Of a DNA stretch of 64,000 nucleotides, positions 8,852-17,524 are shown piece by piece (position 1 is the first letter of the stretch; each line of letters opens with the position of its first letter). Origin of the DNA: an uncultured Muribaculaceae bacterium (lineage in GTDB: Bacteria > Bacteroidota > Bacteroidia > Bacteroidales > Muribaculaceae); contig CANRPJ010000002.1 of assembly GCA_947632485.1 (NCBI GenBank), positions 105,981 through 169,980 of the forward strand, read 5' to 3'. Position numbers and translations under genes: made by a program. The notes under the pieces were generated by a model. The model searched no databases. It was not told the origin of the DNA and saw nothing but the letters and a program-made list of their open reading frames with translations.

Positions 8852-10081
8852 ATGAAGAAACTGATTCTCACTCTGGCGCTTTGCGCTGCCGCTACGGCCG
8901 CCGACGCGCAGATGTATTTCGGCGACCAGAAAGAAGCCGCCGACTCAGCCTTCCTTATGCTCGCCCAGACTCCTCCGATGGGCTGGAACAGCTGGAATAA
9001 ATTCGGCTGCGATGTGAGCGAAAAGCTCGTAAAGGAGATGGCCGACGCCATGGTAGCTACCGGTATGAAAGATGCCGGCTACGAATACCTCGTGATCGAC
9101 GACTGCTGGCAGGTGGGCCGCGATGCAGAAGGCTATATCCAGGTAGATGCCGAGCGCTTCCCCAGCGGAATGAAGGCGCTTGCCGACTATGTGCATTCCA
9201 AGGGCCTGAAGCTCGGAGTATATTCCTGCGCCGGCTCAGAGACCTGCCAGGGGCGCCCCGGAAGCCGCGGCTACCAGTTTCAGGACGCACGCACCTATGC
9301 CAACTGGGGTGTTGACTATCTGAAATATGACTGGTGCTCCAACGAGGGCCAGAACGCCGAGGCAGCCTATAAGACCATGAGCGACGCCCTCAAGCAGTGT
9401 GGCCGTCCGATCGTGTTCAGCATCTGCGAATGGGGCGAAAACGAGCCCTGGAAGTGGGGCAAGGGCATCGGCCACCTCTGGAGGATCACACCCGATATCC
9501 GCGACTGCTACCAGTGTCTGTTCGACTGGGGTGGTGTAGGAGTGCTCGATATCGTCGACAAGATGGCCGACCTCTATCCCTACGCCGGACCGGGCCATTG
9601 GAACGATGCTGAAATGCTCGAGGTTGGCAACGGCGGAATGACCCACGACGAATATGTGACCCACTTCTCGATGTGGTGCATGCTGGCTGCTCCGCTGATG
9701 AGCGGCAACGACCTGCGCAACATGAGCAAGGAGACAATTGATATTCTCACGAACAAAGAGGTGATCGCCGTGAACCAGGACAAGCTGGGCAAGCAGGGTA
9801 TCCGCTTCATGGATATGGGCGACCACGAAATCTGGGCCAAGCCCCTCGCCGACGGTGAAATCGCCATCTGCTTCCTCAACCGCGCTGATACCCCCTGGAA
9901 GCTCGACTACGACTGGAAGCACCAGACGATGTATTTCGCCCGCGATATCAGTTTCCGCAAACACGTCTACGATGTGCGCGATCTGTGGCAGCACAAGAAC
10001 ATCGGCACTACCGACTCCAATCTCAAGGCTGAGATTCCGGCCCACGGCGTGCTTATGGTGCGCCTCTCGCCCAAGAAATAA
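8852..10081 (+). CDS. Secreted GH27 alpha-galactosidase
   Basis: A 409-residue glycoside hydrolase with a signal peptide of about 19 residues (ending ADA). The family 27 start TPPMGWNSWNKFGCD lies near residue 40. The nucleophile is the Asp of VDYLKYDWC; the acid/base is most likely the Asp of RITPDIRD. The VIDDCWQ substrate-binding strand and a C-terminal beta-sandwich are present. GH27 enzymes remove alpha-linked galactose or N-acetylgalactosamine from glycans. Length is normal. It ends the run of genes from 5120 and is followed by a bidirectional terminator. A second, distinct GH27 lies at 27433-29088. Confidence 0.93.
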   Translation: MKKLILTLALCAAATAADAQMYFGDQKEAADSAFLMLAQTPPMGWNSWNKFGCDVSEKLVKEMADAMVATGMKDAGYEYLVIDDCWQVGRDAEGYIQVDAERFPSGMKALADYVHSKGLKLGVYSCAGSETCQGRPGSRGYQFQDARTYANWGVDYLKYDWCSNEGQNAEAAYKTMSDALKQCGRPIVFSICEWGENEPWKWGKGIGHLWRITPDIRDCYQCLFDWGGVGVLDIVDKMADLYPYAGPGHWNDAEMLEVGNGGMTHDEYVTHFSMWCMLAAPLMSGNDLRNMSKETIDILTNKEVIAVNQDKLGKQGIRFMDMGDHEIWAKPLADGEIAICFLNRADTPWKLDYDWKHQTMYFARDISFRKHVYDVRDLWQHKNIGTTDSNLKAEIPAHGVLMVRLSPKK

Positions 10082-10092
10082 TCCCGAAGCCT

Positions 10093-10138
10093 AAAAATCG
10101 CTCCCGGACACCTTCACAGGCATCCGGGAGCTTTTTTT
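10093..10138. terminator. Bidirectional Rho-independent terminator
   Basis: Perfect 9-bp stem, 10100-10108 with 10123-10131, followed by seven Ts (10132-10138) on the plus strand; on the minus strand the same stem is followed by a T-run (10097-10093). It ends the GH27 gene on the plus strand and the candidate RNA on the minus strand. Confidence 0.85.
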
Positions 10139-10405
10139 ACGAACTAACTCGGATTATATCTTTAGTAGGCGTAAGCTGCATCTCAGCAGCGAATCCGCCT
10201 GATTATTCCAAGTCGGCTGCAATTGCCCCTCTCCGGGGCGATCGTTTCTCGACTCAATTAGATGTTGAAGATACTGGCATGAATCTACCCCGCCGGAAAC
10301 ATCGATTCCGACGAAATAATAAATCAGACAGTGCCTTTCGGCATTGCCACCCTAATAATGGTGAAAAGCAGATTATGCTTCAGCGCATCTATCATGTCTA
10401 AATTG
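10093..10405 (-). ncRNA. Candidate structured non-coding RNA, about 310 nt
   Basis: The stretch has no long reading frame on either strand, yet lies between a consensus minus-strand promoter and a terminator. Read on the minus strand it forms four stem-loops: 10332-10343 (TGCC, GAAA loop, GGCA); 10292-10312 (7 bp); a nested pair with outer stem 10211-10215/10250-10254 and inner stem 10225-10229/10235-10239; and another nested pair with outer stem 10167-10171/10196-10200 and inner stem 10175-10179/10186-10190. No hallmark of RNase P RNA, tmRNA or SRP RNA was found. Short ORFs exist (for example 23 codons from the ATG near 10394) but lack coding character. Identity is unknown. Confidence 0.55.
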
Positions 10406-10410
10406 AGCTA

Positions 10411-10443
10411 CAAATGTAATTATTGTTGCAATTCGACAACAAA
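10411..10443 (-). promoter_or_regulatory. Consensus Bacteroidetes promoter for candidate RNA
   Basis: On the minus strand, TTTG (10443-10440), 21 bases, TACATTTG (10418-10411). This fits the full -33/-7 consensus with correct spacing. Transcription would start around 10404-10407 and run away from the proline-catabolism gene. Confidence 0.7.
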
Positions 10444-10598
10444 TTTACGACTTTAATCTGACACTGCAAACTTTTGACCTAAAAAATTTCTCTTTTCCCT
10501 GAAATTTTTTTCATCTTTCTACTCCCCGAAGCAACCGGCAGGCCCGCTTTAAGCGTCTTAAAGCTTAATAACCAATATATTATAGCGAAAAGTATGGG

Positions 10599-10633
10599 AA
10601 AGGCTGCGCCTCACAATCTGCGGCACAGCCTTT
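10599..10633 (-). terminator. Stem-loop after the proline catabolism gene
   Basis: AAAGGCTG (10599-10606) pairs with CAGCCTTT (10626-10633), with further GCC/GGC pairing inside. It sits 30 bases beyond the stop of the minus-strand gene. There is no clear T-run, so termination is likely but not certain. Confidence 0.5.
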
Positions 10634-10662
10634 CGCTCTATTTATAAAAATCAGGACTTGTG

Positions 10663-13600
10663 TTACTTATCCTCGGGCACTACCGGCATCGATCCGTAGC
10701 GATGATACTCGAAGCTGATTGACTGCTCCTTAAGATAGTTGATCAGCTCCAGGCGACCCTCGTTGAGCGGTCGCTGCGAGGCCACATGGCGGTCGGCGGC
10801 AGCGGCTGCCTTCCAAAGCTCCTCAGGCACCTCACCGCCCAGCGTGCGCAGGCGCTCATAGCTGCCTACCGACTTGAGGAATGCATCAAGGCTCTCCACC
10901 TTCACGCGGGTGCCTAGCTTCTTCACATCGGCAAGAATCGGATTCTGCGGATCTATGCTGACTGTGAGAGGAGCGCCTACTATCGAAGCGGCTACCACTA
11001 CTTTCTCCACATCGGAGAGCTTGTCGCCATCGAGCACACGCAGCCCCATCGACTTCACCGGCAGATAGCGGAACAGATTCTGCTCGCCGATGCACTTGTT
11101 CCAGTCGCGGATAGTGGAGAATTCCTCCTTATAGGCATTCTCATAGCTCTTGCGCCAGTCTTTCACGGCTCCGGGCTTATCGGTAATCACCATGAACTGA
11201 GCGGCATAGTTCGGACCTCCGGCTTTGGTGCCTCCGCCAAAGGAAGAGAGCTTCATGCCTCCGAAGGGCTGACGGTTCACCACAGCGCCCGTAGTGCCGC
11301 GGTTTATATAGAGGTTACCGGCCTCTACGCTCTCGCGCCATTTCTTCTGCTCATTCTCATCGAGGCTCTGCAGGCCGGAAGTAAGGCCATAAGGCAGCGA
11401 GTTAACGAGCGAGATCGCTTCGTCGAGATCCTTCACCGGCACTACGCTCAGCAGCGGGCCAAAAAGCTCTGTCTGGAAGGAATAGCTGCCAGGCTTGACG
11501 CCAATCTTCACTCCGGGCGACATTATATAATGCTTCTCATCAAGCCATTTCGGCTCTACAAGCCAGCTTTCGCCCGGCTCGAGCTCGAAGGCTTTCAGGA
11601 GCTTCTCATTCTTATTGGTGATCATCGGACCCACGGTGTTGCCCATGTTCCATACCGGACCTACCTTGATCGAGGTTGCGCAGTCTACTATGAGCTTACG
11701 GAAGCTCTCATCGTCGTAAACGCTCTTCTCCACAAGCAGCAGCGAGGTGGCGGAGCATTTCTGACCTGCATTGCCAAACGCGCTCGCGCAGGCGTTCATC
11801 ACCGCGTGGCCACGGTCAGCGCTCGCTGTAATGATCATCACATTCTTGCCGCCAGTTTCAGCCGTCAGAGCCTTGCCCGGATTATTGCGGGCTATGTCCT
11901 GAGCCGTATCGGTGCCGCCGGTAAGGATCACATGGTCGATTACGGGCGATGACGTGAGCATCGGCAGCGCCTCATGGTCAGGCACCACTACCTGCAGCGC
12001 CTCTTTAGGCACTCCGGCGTCCCACAGCGCCTGAGCGGCCATCCAGGCTATCGGAGCAGCCACAGTGGCCGGCTTAAGGATACAGGTGTTGCCTGTAGCC
12101 AGAGCAGCGCAAACGCCTCCCATAGGAATGGCACACGGGAAATTCCAGGGCGAAATCACCAGCACGGTGCCTTTGGGAGCCATGTCTACCGTCTCGAGAT
12201 CCTCGAATTTCTTCACCGTAGTGGTATAGAAGCGTGCATAGTCAATAGCCTCGCTCACCTCCGTATCGCCCTCTGTGATAGTCTTGCCGGTAATCGCGCT
12301 CATCGCTCCTATCAGATCGCCGCGCATCTCGGCAAGCTTGTTGGCGCCGGCGGAGAGAATCTCGTGGCGCTTCTCAAGCGGGAGCTTACGCCAGCCTGAA
12401 GGATCGGTTTCGGCTATCTTCAGGATCTCCTCAACCTCTTTCTTTCCGGCGCGACACATCTCCACTACCGTCACCTCATCGTTCTGGCAATGATCCTTAT
12501 ACGACTGCACATCGGAAGTCTCTACCGTCTTGTCGCCTATCTGCACCGGAATCAGCTCCGGCTTATCGCCCGGATTCTTCTTCCATTTTGCATATACGCC
12601 CTCAATCCAGCTCTGGTTGGGGAAGAGATCGAAGTCGGTGTCGGGCTCATTCTTCATCTCCCACGACGGCTCGCGGTGCTGATAGGGCTTGTTGCGGTCC
12701 TGCTGACGCTTCTGGCCGTTGAAGATTGTGCCCTTCATATCGTAGGCCTCGTCAAACTGGTCGGCCAAGAATTTCCAGGTCTCCGTGCCGGGCTTGAGAT
12801 TGAAAGAGTAGGCAAGGAAGTTTTCCGGGCCCGTATTCTCGTCGAGACGTCTCACCAGATAAGACACGGCATTAAGGAAGTTTTCCTCCTTCACCACCGG
12901 AGCATAAAGAAGCACGTAGGATCCGAGCTCCTTCTGGGCGCGCCAGAGATGATTGGCCATACCCTCGAGCATCTCGAAGCAGAACGTCTCCGGGCGTGTG
13001 CCGTATTTCTGCGTAAGAAGCCATGCATAAGCTATCGTATAGAGGTTATGGCTCGCCATGCCGATATGGAGCACTTCGGCATTCTCCGGCTTCAGCGCGC
13101 GCTCAAGAATGTTCATATAGCAGGCGTCGACCTCTACCTTCGAGTCGCGGCAAGGCATCGTCCAGCCGCGCAAGCTGCTGACTACGTTCTCCATATCGAG
13201 GTTACAGCCCTTCACAAGGCGCATCTTGATCGGCGAGCCACCCTCAGCCACCCTCTTGCGGGCAAACTCCAGAAGCTCCGTCTGGAAATCCCAGGCGTCG
13301 GGCAGATAAGCCTGCACCACGATACCCGCCTCATAATTCTTGAACTGAGGCTTGCTCATCACCTCGAAGAAGAGCTTCTTGGTCATGTGGAAGTCCTTGT
13401 ATTCCTCCATATCGAGGTTTATGAACTTCGGCTTCGTCACTCCGTGCTTGTCGGTATAGGGGAAATCAATAGCCTTCTGATAGAGCAGGGTCATGCGGCG
13501 CACAAGCTCCGGGAAGATCTCCTCATGGTTAAGACCGTGGATATGGGCGCATATACCAGAAATCTTCACCGATATATAGTTGATCTCCGGATTCTCGAGA

Positions 13601-14103
13601 GCCTCCAGGTAGCGCTCGAAGCGACGGTTGGCTTCGCGCTCGCCGATCACCACCTCACCGATAAGATTCACATTCTGGCCTACCTCCTGATCCTTACGCT
13701 CCTTAAGGTGCTTGTCGAGCGCCTTCTCTTCGGCATCGAGGCATACGGCGGTAGTATCCTTGCGCGTGCGCCATTTGATAATGGGAATAGCAATATCAGC
13801 CACTCCGGGCAGCTCTGCCGTAGCCACGAAGAGCTTGAAGAGCAGACGGTCGCGAGTATTGAAGAAGCCCGGAATGCCATACTCCTTCACCATGCCCTTG
13901 ATTCTGCGGGCCAGGATTTTATTATTCCGGATCTGCGAGGTCTCATCGAGCATCTTGCAGAGGAAAACCTTGTCGGCATGATTCTGAACCATACCGGCAT
14001 ATTTAGCCTGCTCAGCGCGTTCTGCCGGGGTAAGCTGGGCCTCACAGGCCTCGTAAAGGGTCATCACTCGGTCATGAACCTCTTTTTTGGTAATTGTCGC
14101 CAT
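10663..14103 (-). CDS. putA: Bifunctional proline dehydrogenase / P5C dehydrogenase
   Basis: A 1,146-residue fusion that oxidises proline to glutamate in two steps. The N-terminal half (about 80-480) is an FAD-dependent proline dehydrogenase barrel, with KMRLVKGCNLDMEN and YNIG-like HNLYTIAYA stretches. The C-terminal half (about 550-1,050) is an aldehyde dehydrogenase: LTAETGGKN gives the general-base Glu and GQKCSATS the catalytic Cys. There is no DNA-binding N-terminal domain of the E. coli PutA type, so it is not an autoregulator. The gene stands alone. A TATATTTG box at 14158-14151 (minus strand) is a possible -7 element. The long open frame on the opposite strand (12490-14127) is a shadow. 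Confidence 0.95.
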   Translation of the reverse strand: MATITKKEVHDRVMTLYEACEAQLTPAERAEQAKYAGMVQNHADKVFLCKMLDETSQIRNNKILARRIKGMVKEYGIPGFFNTRDRLLFKLFVATAELPGVADIAIPIIKWRTRKDTTAVCLDAEEKALDKHLKERKDQEVGQNVNLIGEVVIGEREANRRFERYLEALENPEINYISVKISGICAHIHGLNHEEIFPELVRRMTLLYQKAIDFPYTDKHGVTKPKFINLDMEEYKDFHMTKKLFFEVMSKPQFKNYEAGIVVQAYLPDAWDFQTELLEFARKRVAEGGSPIKMRLVKGCNLDMENVVSSLRGWTMPCRDSKVEVDACYMNILERALKPENAEVLHIGMASHNLYTIAYAWLLTQKYGTRPETFCFEMLEGMANHLWRAQKELGSYVLLYAPVVKEENFLNAVSYLVRRLDENTGPENFLAYSFNLKPGTETWKFLADQFDEAYDMKGTIFNGQKRQQDRNKPYQHREPSWEMKNEPDTDFDLFPNQSWIEGVYAKWKKNPGDKPELIPVQIGDKTVETSDVQSYKDHCQNDEVTVVEMCRAGKKEVEEILKIAETDPSGWRKLPLEKRHEILSAGANKLAEMRGDLIGAMSAITGKTITEGDTEVSEAIDYARFYTTTVKKFEDLETVDMAPKGTVLVISPWNFPCAIPMGGVCAALATGNTCILKPATVAAPIAWMAAQALWDAGVPKEALQVVVPDHEALPMLTSSPVIDHVILTGGTDTAQDIARNNPGKALTAETGGKNVMIITASADRGHAVMNACASAFGNAGQKCSATSLLLVEKSVYDDESFRKLIVDCATSIKVGPVWNMGNTVGPMITNKNEKLLKAFELEPGESWLVEPKWLDEKHYIMSPGVKIGVKPGSYSFQTELFGPLLSVVPVKDLDEAISLVNSLPYGLTSGLQSLDENEQKKWRESVEAGNLYINRGTTGAVVNRQPFGGMKLSSFGGGTKAGGPNYAAQFMVITDKPGAVKDWRKSYENAYKEEFSTIRDWNKCIGEQNLFRYLPVKSMGLRVLDGDKLSDVEKVVVAASIVGAPLTVSIDPQNPILADVKKLGTRVKVESLDAFLKSVGSYERLRTLGGEVPEELWKAAAAADRHVASQRPLNEGRLELINYLKEQSISFEYHRYGSMPVVPEDK

Positions 14104-14263
14104 ATAGTCGATTTTAAGGTTAAATAATTTTTATTGTTGCGTATCTGCCACAAATATAAGCAAATTAAATGTAAATGCCTCTACTTTCCCGAAAAAAGAA
14201 TAAATTTTTTGTCCGCCTTTACGTTAATCCCTAAGAATCAGAGTGAAGCAAAAGCCCTCCCGA

Positions 14264-14312
14264 CAGCGGCATTACCGTCAGAAGCCAATGCCATCGGCTT
14301 TTTCAGGGAAAA
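14264..14312 (+). repeat. Direct repeat, copy 1 (pairs with 14794-14843)
   Basis: About 49 bases starting CAGCGGCATTACCGTCAGAAG closely resemble 14794-14843 in the same orientation. Both contain a small stem around AGAAGCC...GGCTTTTTC. The copies are 530 bases apart and bracket one palindromic repeat, so the segment between them may be a mobile or decayed element. Confidence 0.5.
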
Positions 14313-14350
14313 GGGAGACCAGTGGACGCGGGAGAAAGGAGTCTTGACTA

Positions 14351-14425
14351 CCTTGACACGGTTTTAGGGTTATATTGCTGAGTGATAGCGATATAACCCC
14401 TTGTCAATGTCAAGGCCGTCAAGGG
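14351..14425 (+). repeat. Dispersed palindromic element, copy 1
   Basis: First of four copies in the window. Outer arms CCTTGACA (14351-14358) and TGTCAAGG (14408-14415) surround a 13-bp stem, 14367-14379 with 14387-14399, with one G-U pair. A second GTCAAGG follows on the 3' side, then GGCCTG. It lies in the spacer between the divergent proline-catabolism and TonB-receptor genes. Confidence 0.85.
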
Positions 14426-14429
14426 GCCT

Positions 14430-14793
14430 GTACGGAGGAAGCAGCAATAAAGTGAGCCGCGAAGCGGTGAGATTGTGGTAAACCGTGGGTGGAGCAAAGC
14501 GGAGCCCACGGAAATGACCAACGCAAAACACCTGAGCTGCGGAGCTGCGATGTTATAGTAGCCTATGTATGAGCAGAGAGAGCAAAGAAGATTCTGACCG
14601 CCTCATCAGCTTTCGGGCAGATAGTGGTTAGAGGAAACGTGGCAACTATGCTGCTGTAGGTAGCATTTATGGTAAACCTCACGCTTGCAGCCAATATGAT
14701 GACCTCTTGCGAGGTCAGGTTTGTACATGCATCTATGTCCTCACGCTGCGGCAGAGCCGCGAGCGTGAGGCTTACCACAAACGCAGCCTTCGG
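14430..14793 (+). other. Repeat-rich gene-free spacer with several hairpins
   Basis: No convincing gene is present. Stem-loops include CCGTGGG...CCCACGG (about 14479-14510), GACCTC/GAGGTC (14701-14716) and a long hairpin of 9 bp plus an inner 5-bp GC stem (14739-14770). A short relic resembling a signal peptide and the start of a TonB-receptor-type protein lies at 14585-14659. The segment looks like accumulated repeat debris. Confidence 0.5.
14585..14659 (+). pseudogene. Possible relic of an outer-membrane receptor N-terminus
   Basis: In frame from 14585 the sequence reads KKILTASSAFGQ then IVVRGNVA before a stop, like a signal peptide followed by a beta-strand start. The intact receptor downstream has SVSAQ then TTVSGSVA at the matching place, 6 of 11 residues alike from the Gln onward without gaps. 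No ATG precedes it and nothing matches after the stop. This is a weak, eye-made match. Confidence 0.25.
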
Positions 14794-14843
14794 CAGCGGT
14801 CTTACCCTCAGAAGCCCATGCCATGGGCTTTTCTGAAAAAAAA
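14794..14843 (+). repeat. Direct repeat, copy 2 (pairs with 14264-14312)
   Basis: Starts CAGCGGTCTTACCCTCAGAAG and contains an imperfect hairpin (AGAAGCCCATG with CATGGGCTTTTCT) followed by eight As. It ends 79 bases before the TonB-receptor start. Confidence 0.5.
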
Positions 14844-14922
14844 GTTGGGGTGGGAGTGTCACAAATCGAGCATTTCTCAGTCATGTATATAAAGGACTAT
14901 AAACAGGACTAAACTTAGAATC

Positions 14923-17238
14923 ATGAAAACTCTTATTTCAATTCTATCTTTGCTGCTCGGAATTACCTCAGTTTCAGCGCAGACGACGGTTAGCGGCAGT
15001 GTGGCGAACAAGGCGGGCGATGCGCTCGCGGGCAGTACGGTGCTGTTCGTGCAGGCTGATACGGTAGCGGGCGGAACGGTGACCGACAGCAAGGGCCGCT
15101 TCGAGCTGAAGGGTCTTCCGAAAGGAGACTACGAGTGCAAGGTTTCGATGCTCGGATATAAGGCTGCTTCACAGAAGTTTACCCTGACGGAGAAAGTGAA
15201 GCTACCTAAGTTCGAGCTCGAAGAGGACGCAACGGTGTTGGGTGAGGTGACAGTGACCGGCGATGCGCGCAAGATAACAAAGGAGCGTGCGGGAATGTCG
15301 ATCTATTATCTTACCGAGCAAGCTAAGAATGAACCTAACGCCTACCTCGCTTTGCTCGAGATTCCACGGCTTAACGTTGATGTAATCAATCGGTCGATAT
15401 CTCTTGATAATGGTACTGTTCCCCTGATTCTTGTAGATGGTGTGAAGAAGCCGTTAGATGTGCTCAGTCCGGAAATGATTGAATCTGTTGAGGTGATTGA
15501 CAATCCTTCGGCGCGCTACCGCAGTGACTCCGGGGTGGCTTCGGTGCTCAATATCAAGCTGAAGAAAGAGGGGATTAAACCTTATATGCGTGGGGATCTT
15601 GGAGTTACATCAATGCCTAACGCAAACTTTATTTATACTAGCGGGGCATTTGAAGTAGGAACAGCCACTTCGTCAGTTTATCTGAATGCTGTATACTGGC
15701 GCGTACGGGAAGATAGAGATAAATACTATACTGACAATTATCAGGGTAATATTCATAAGATAATGAACGGGGATAATACCTCGCGCAACGGTAGCCAGAC
15801 GACAATTAATTTCGGCGGAGACAAATTATTCTCAAAGAAGAATTATTTAGCTTATGGTCTGAGATACTATGCTCACCCTTACAACAGCAATACAAATTAT
15901 TCAGGAGAGATAAGTAACACCGCTACCGGAGAGACTTCACCACTTATATCTTTAGTCAACTCGCATGATAAGAATAAACAGTTTTCGGGAAACATTTATT
16001 ACAAGCACTCATTTACCGACGACCGTACGCTGGAGATCTCCGGCGACTATTATTACTCCCTCAACGGTAATACCACCGATAGAGAGGAAACAAGCGACTG
16101 GCCTTCATATACATATAAAAGCAGTATAGACCTCGACAACAGCCGCCACATGGGCGAGCTCTATGCCAACTACTCCGATATGCTCACCGAGTCGATGCAC
16201 CTTGATGCCGGCTCAAATACTGAATACGCAGTGACCAATATTGATGACCGCCTCGACCAATGGCCAAATTACCGCTACCGGAGGACGCGCGAGTACCTCT
16301 TTGCCGGAATCGACAACAACCAATCAGATTCCCGATTCTATTATATGGTCTCACTCGGACTTGATATGGTATTCTCCGATGCCGAAGGAGTAAAGAACAG
16401 TTATATAGACTTTTTACCCTATGCATCTATATATTATAATATCACCGACCATCATAGCTTAGATCTCCGTTACAGCCGACGCCGCCAGATGCCGAGCGCG
16501 GGCAATTTGAATCCGCGCAACACTTCGACTGATCTTCTGGTCGTAAACAAAGGTAACCCGCTTCTGAAACCGAGCCACTTCGATCAGGTATATTTAGGGT
16601 ACACGCTGAGAACGGGCAATATCAGACTCAACTCCTATGTCAACTATACGTACTTCTCCGACCAAGTAAGGAGTTATCAATATATGGAAGATGATGTGGT
16701 AGTGAAAACCTATCAGAATTTCGGGCATTCCGGCAACCTCTCGGCAGGGGTGACATTCAATTACAATTTCCCTCGTAAAAACGATTTCCGCGGCAATCTG
16801 AATGCAGATATCGGTTACGGAAAAAATTTCATAAAGGGAATGGCATTCAAAGGCTCTACGGTAACTGCGTCCTTTAGAGGATCTGTCAGCTATAAAAAAT
16901 TTTATCTCACTGCTGATCTCAGATATTCTGGCTACGTATATCAATTATACATAAAGAGTAGCCCCGATTACTTCTCAGCTTTCAATTTAGGGTGGAGGAT
17001 CAGTAATTCAGTATCCGTGAAGGTAGCCATGCAAAAGTATCTGTGCTCGAAGGCTCCCAGGAAATCGTGGACAAAAAGTACTGACTACAGTTCGTATAGC
17101 CGCAGCGTGAGATTAACCCGAACTCCTGAGTTGCAGATTGGAATATCCTATACTTTCCAGACTAAGAACTTCAAATGGCGCAATAAGAAGCAGTTCAACA
17201 GTAGCGACAACGAGCTCCAGACTATCACAACCCACTGA
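14923..17238 (+). CDS. TonB-dependent receptor-like outer-membrane beta-barrel protein
   Basis: A 771-residue outer-membrane protein. A signal peptide (1-19, ending SAQ) is followed by a carboxypeptidase-regulatory-like domain (about 20-100; TTVSGSV, GGTVTDSKGRFELKGLPKG), a plug domain (about 120-215; LILVDGVKKP, EVIDNPSARY) and a beta-barrel with many aromatic residues to the C-terminus. It belongs to the outer-membrane receptor family that lacks a SusD partner; no SusD gene is nearby. It probably imports an unknown ligand. Codon use around 15.6-17.1 kb is more AT-rich than in neighbouring genes. The gene is followed 22 bases later by copy 2 of the palindromic element. Confidence 0.85.
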   Translation: MKTLISILSLLLGITSVSAQTTVSGSVANKAGDALAGSTVLFVQADTVAGGTVTDSKGRFELKGLPKGDYECKVSMLGYKAASQKFTLTEKVKLPKFELEEDATVLGEVTVTGDARKITKERAGMSIYYLTEQAKNEPNAYLALLEIPRLNVDVINRSISLDNGTVPLILVDGVKKPLDVLSPEMIESVEVIDNPSARYRSDSGVASVLNIKLKKEGIKPYMRGDLGVTSMPNANFIYTSGAFEVGTATSSVYLNAVYWRVREDRDKYYTDNYQGNIHKIMNGDNTSRNGSQTTINFGGDKLFSKKNYLAYGLRYYAHPYNSNTNYSGEISNTATGETSPLISLVNSHDKNKQFSGNIYYKHSFTDDRTLEISGDYYYSLNGNTTDREETSDWPSYTYKSSIDLDNSRHMGELYANYSDMLTESMHLDAGSNTEYAVTNIDDRLDQWPNYRYRRTREYLFAGIDNNQSDSRFYYMVSLGLDMVFSDAEGVKNSYIDFLPYASIYYNITDHHSLDLRYSRRRQMPSAGNLNPRNTSTDLLVVNKGNPLLKPSHFDQVYLGYTLRTGNIRLNSYVNYTYFSDQVRSYQYMEDDVVVKTYQNFGHSGNLSAGVTFNYNFPRKNDFRGNLNADIGYGKNFIKGMAFKGSTVTASFRGSVSYKKFYLTADLRYSGYVYQLYIKSSPDYFSAFNLGWRISNSVSVKVAMQKYLCSKAPRKSWTKSTDYSSYSRSVRLTRTPELQIGISYTFQTKNFKWRNKKQFNSSDNELQTITTH

Positions 17239-17260
17239 TCCGGAAGAGGATTTACAGGCA

Positions 17261-17337
17261 CCTTGACACGATTTTGGGGTTATATCGCTGAGGGATAGCG
17301 ATATAACCTCGTGTCAATGTCAAGGCTGTCAAGGGGC
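17261..17337 (+). repeat. Dispersed palindromic element, copy 2
   Basis: Outer arms CCTTGACA (17261-17268) and TGTCAAGG (17318-17325); inner perfect 12-bp stem 17278-17289 with 17297-17308. A second GTCAAGG and GGCCTG follow, as in copy 1. It lies directly downstream of the TonB-receptor stop, where it could act as a terminator or mRNA-end structure. Confidence 0.88.
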
Positions 17338-17426
17338 CTGCGCGGAGGCGGAGACAGGCGCTCCATCGGAGGGGCTTGCGCGAGGGGCGGCATTGAAAAT
17401 TCGGAGCAAAACAGATGGGGCAGGTT

Positions 17427-17458
17427 GTTGTGCAGACAAAAAAAAGTGACTAATTTTG
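17427..17458 (+). promoter_or_regulatory. Putative promoter of the porin gene
   Basis: GTTG (17427-17430), 20 bases, TAATTTTG (17451-17458): a near-consensus Bacteroidetes promoter. The coding start is at 17525. Confidence 0.55.
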
Positions 17459-17524
17459 CCGCTCCGGAAGCGGAACCGCTCCGCAGAGAATAAACAACTT
17501 TGGCATAACGTTTTGAGACCCGAA

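Noticed and set aside
12490..14127. 545-codon open frame on the plus strand opposite the proline catabolism gene
   Set aside because: It is exactly antisense to a well-supported enzyme; composition (many His, Leu, Arg) is that of a codon-bias shadow and it has no start signals.
14820..14843. Hairpin before eight As as a terminator
   Set aside because: The run after the stem on the plus strand is A, not T, and on the minus strand the T-run precedes the stem, so neither strand has terminator order.
14563..14862. 99-codon minus-strand frame in the repeat-rich spacer
   Set aside because: Made of hairpin and repeat sequence; no family likeness or promoter.
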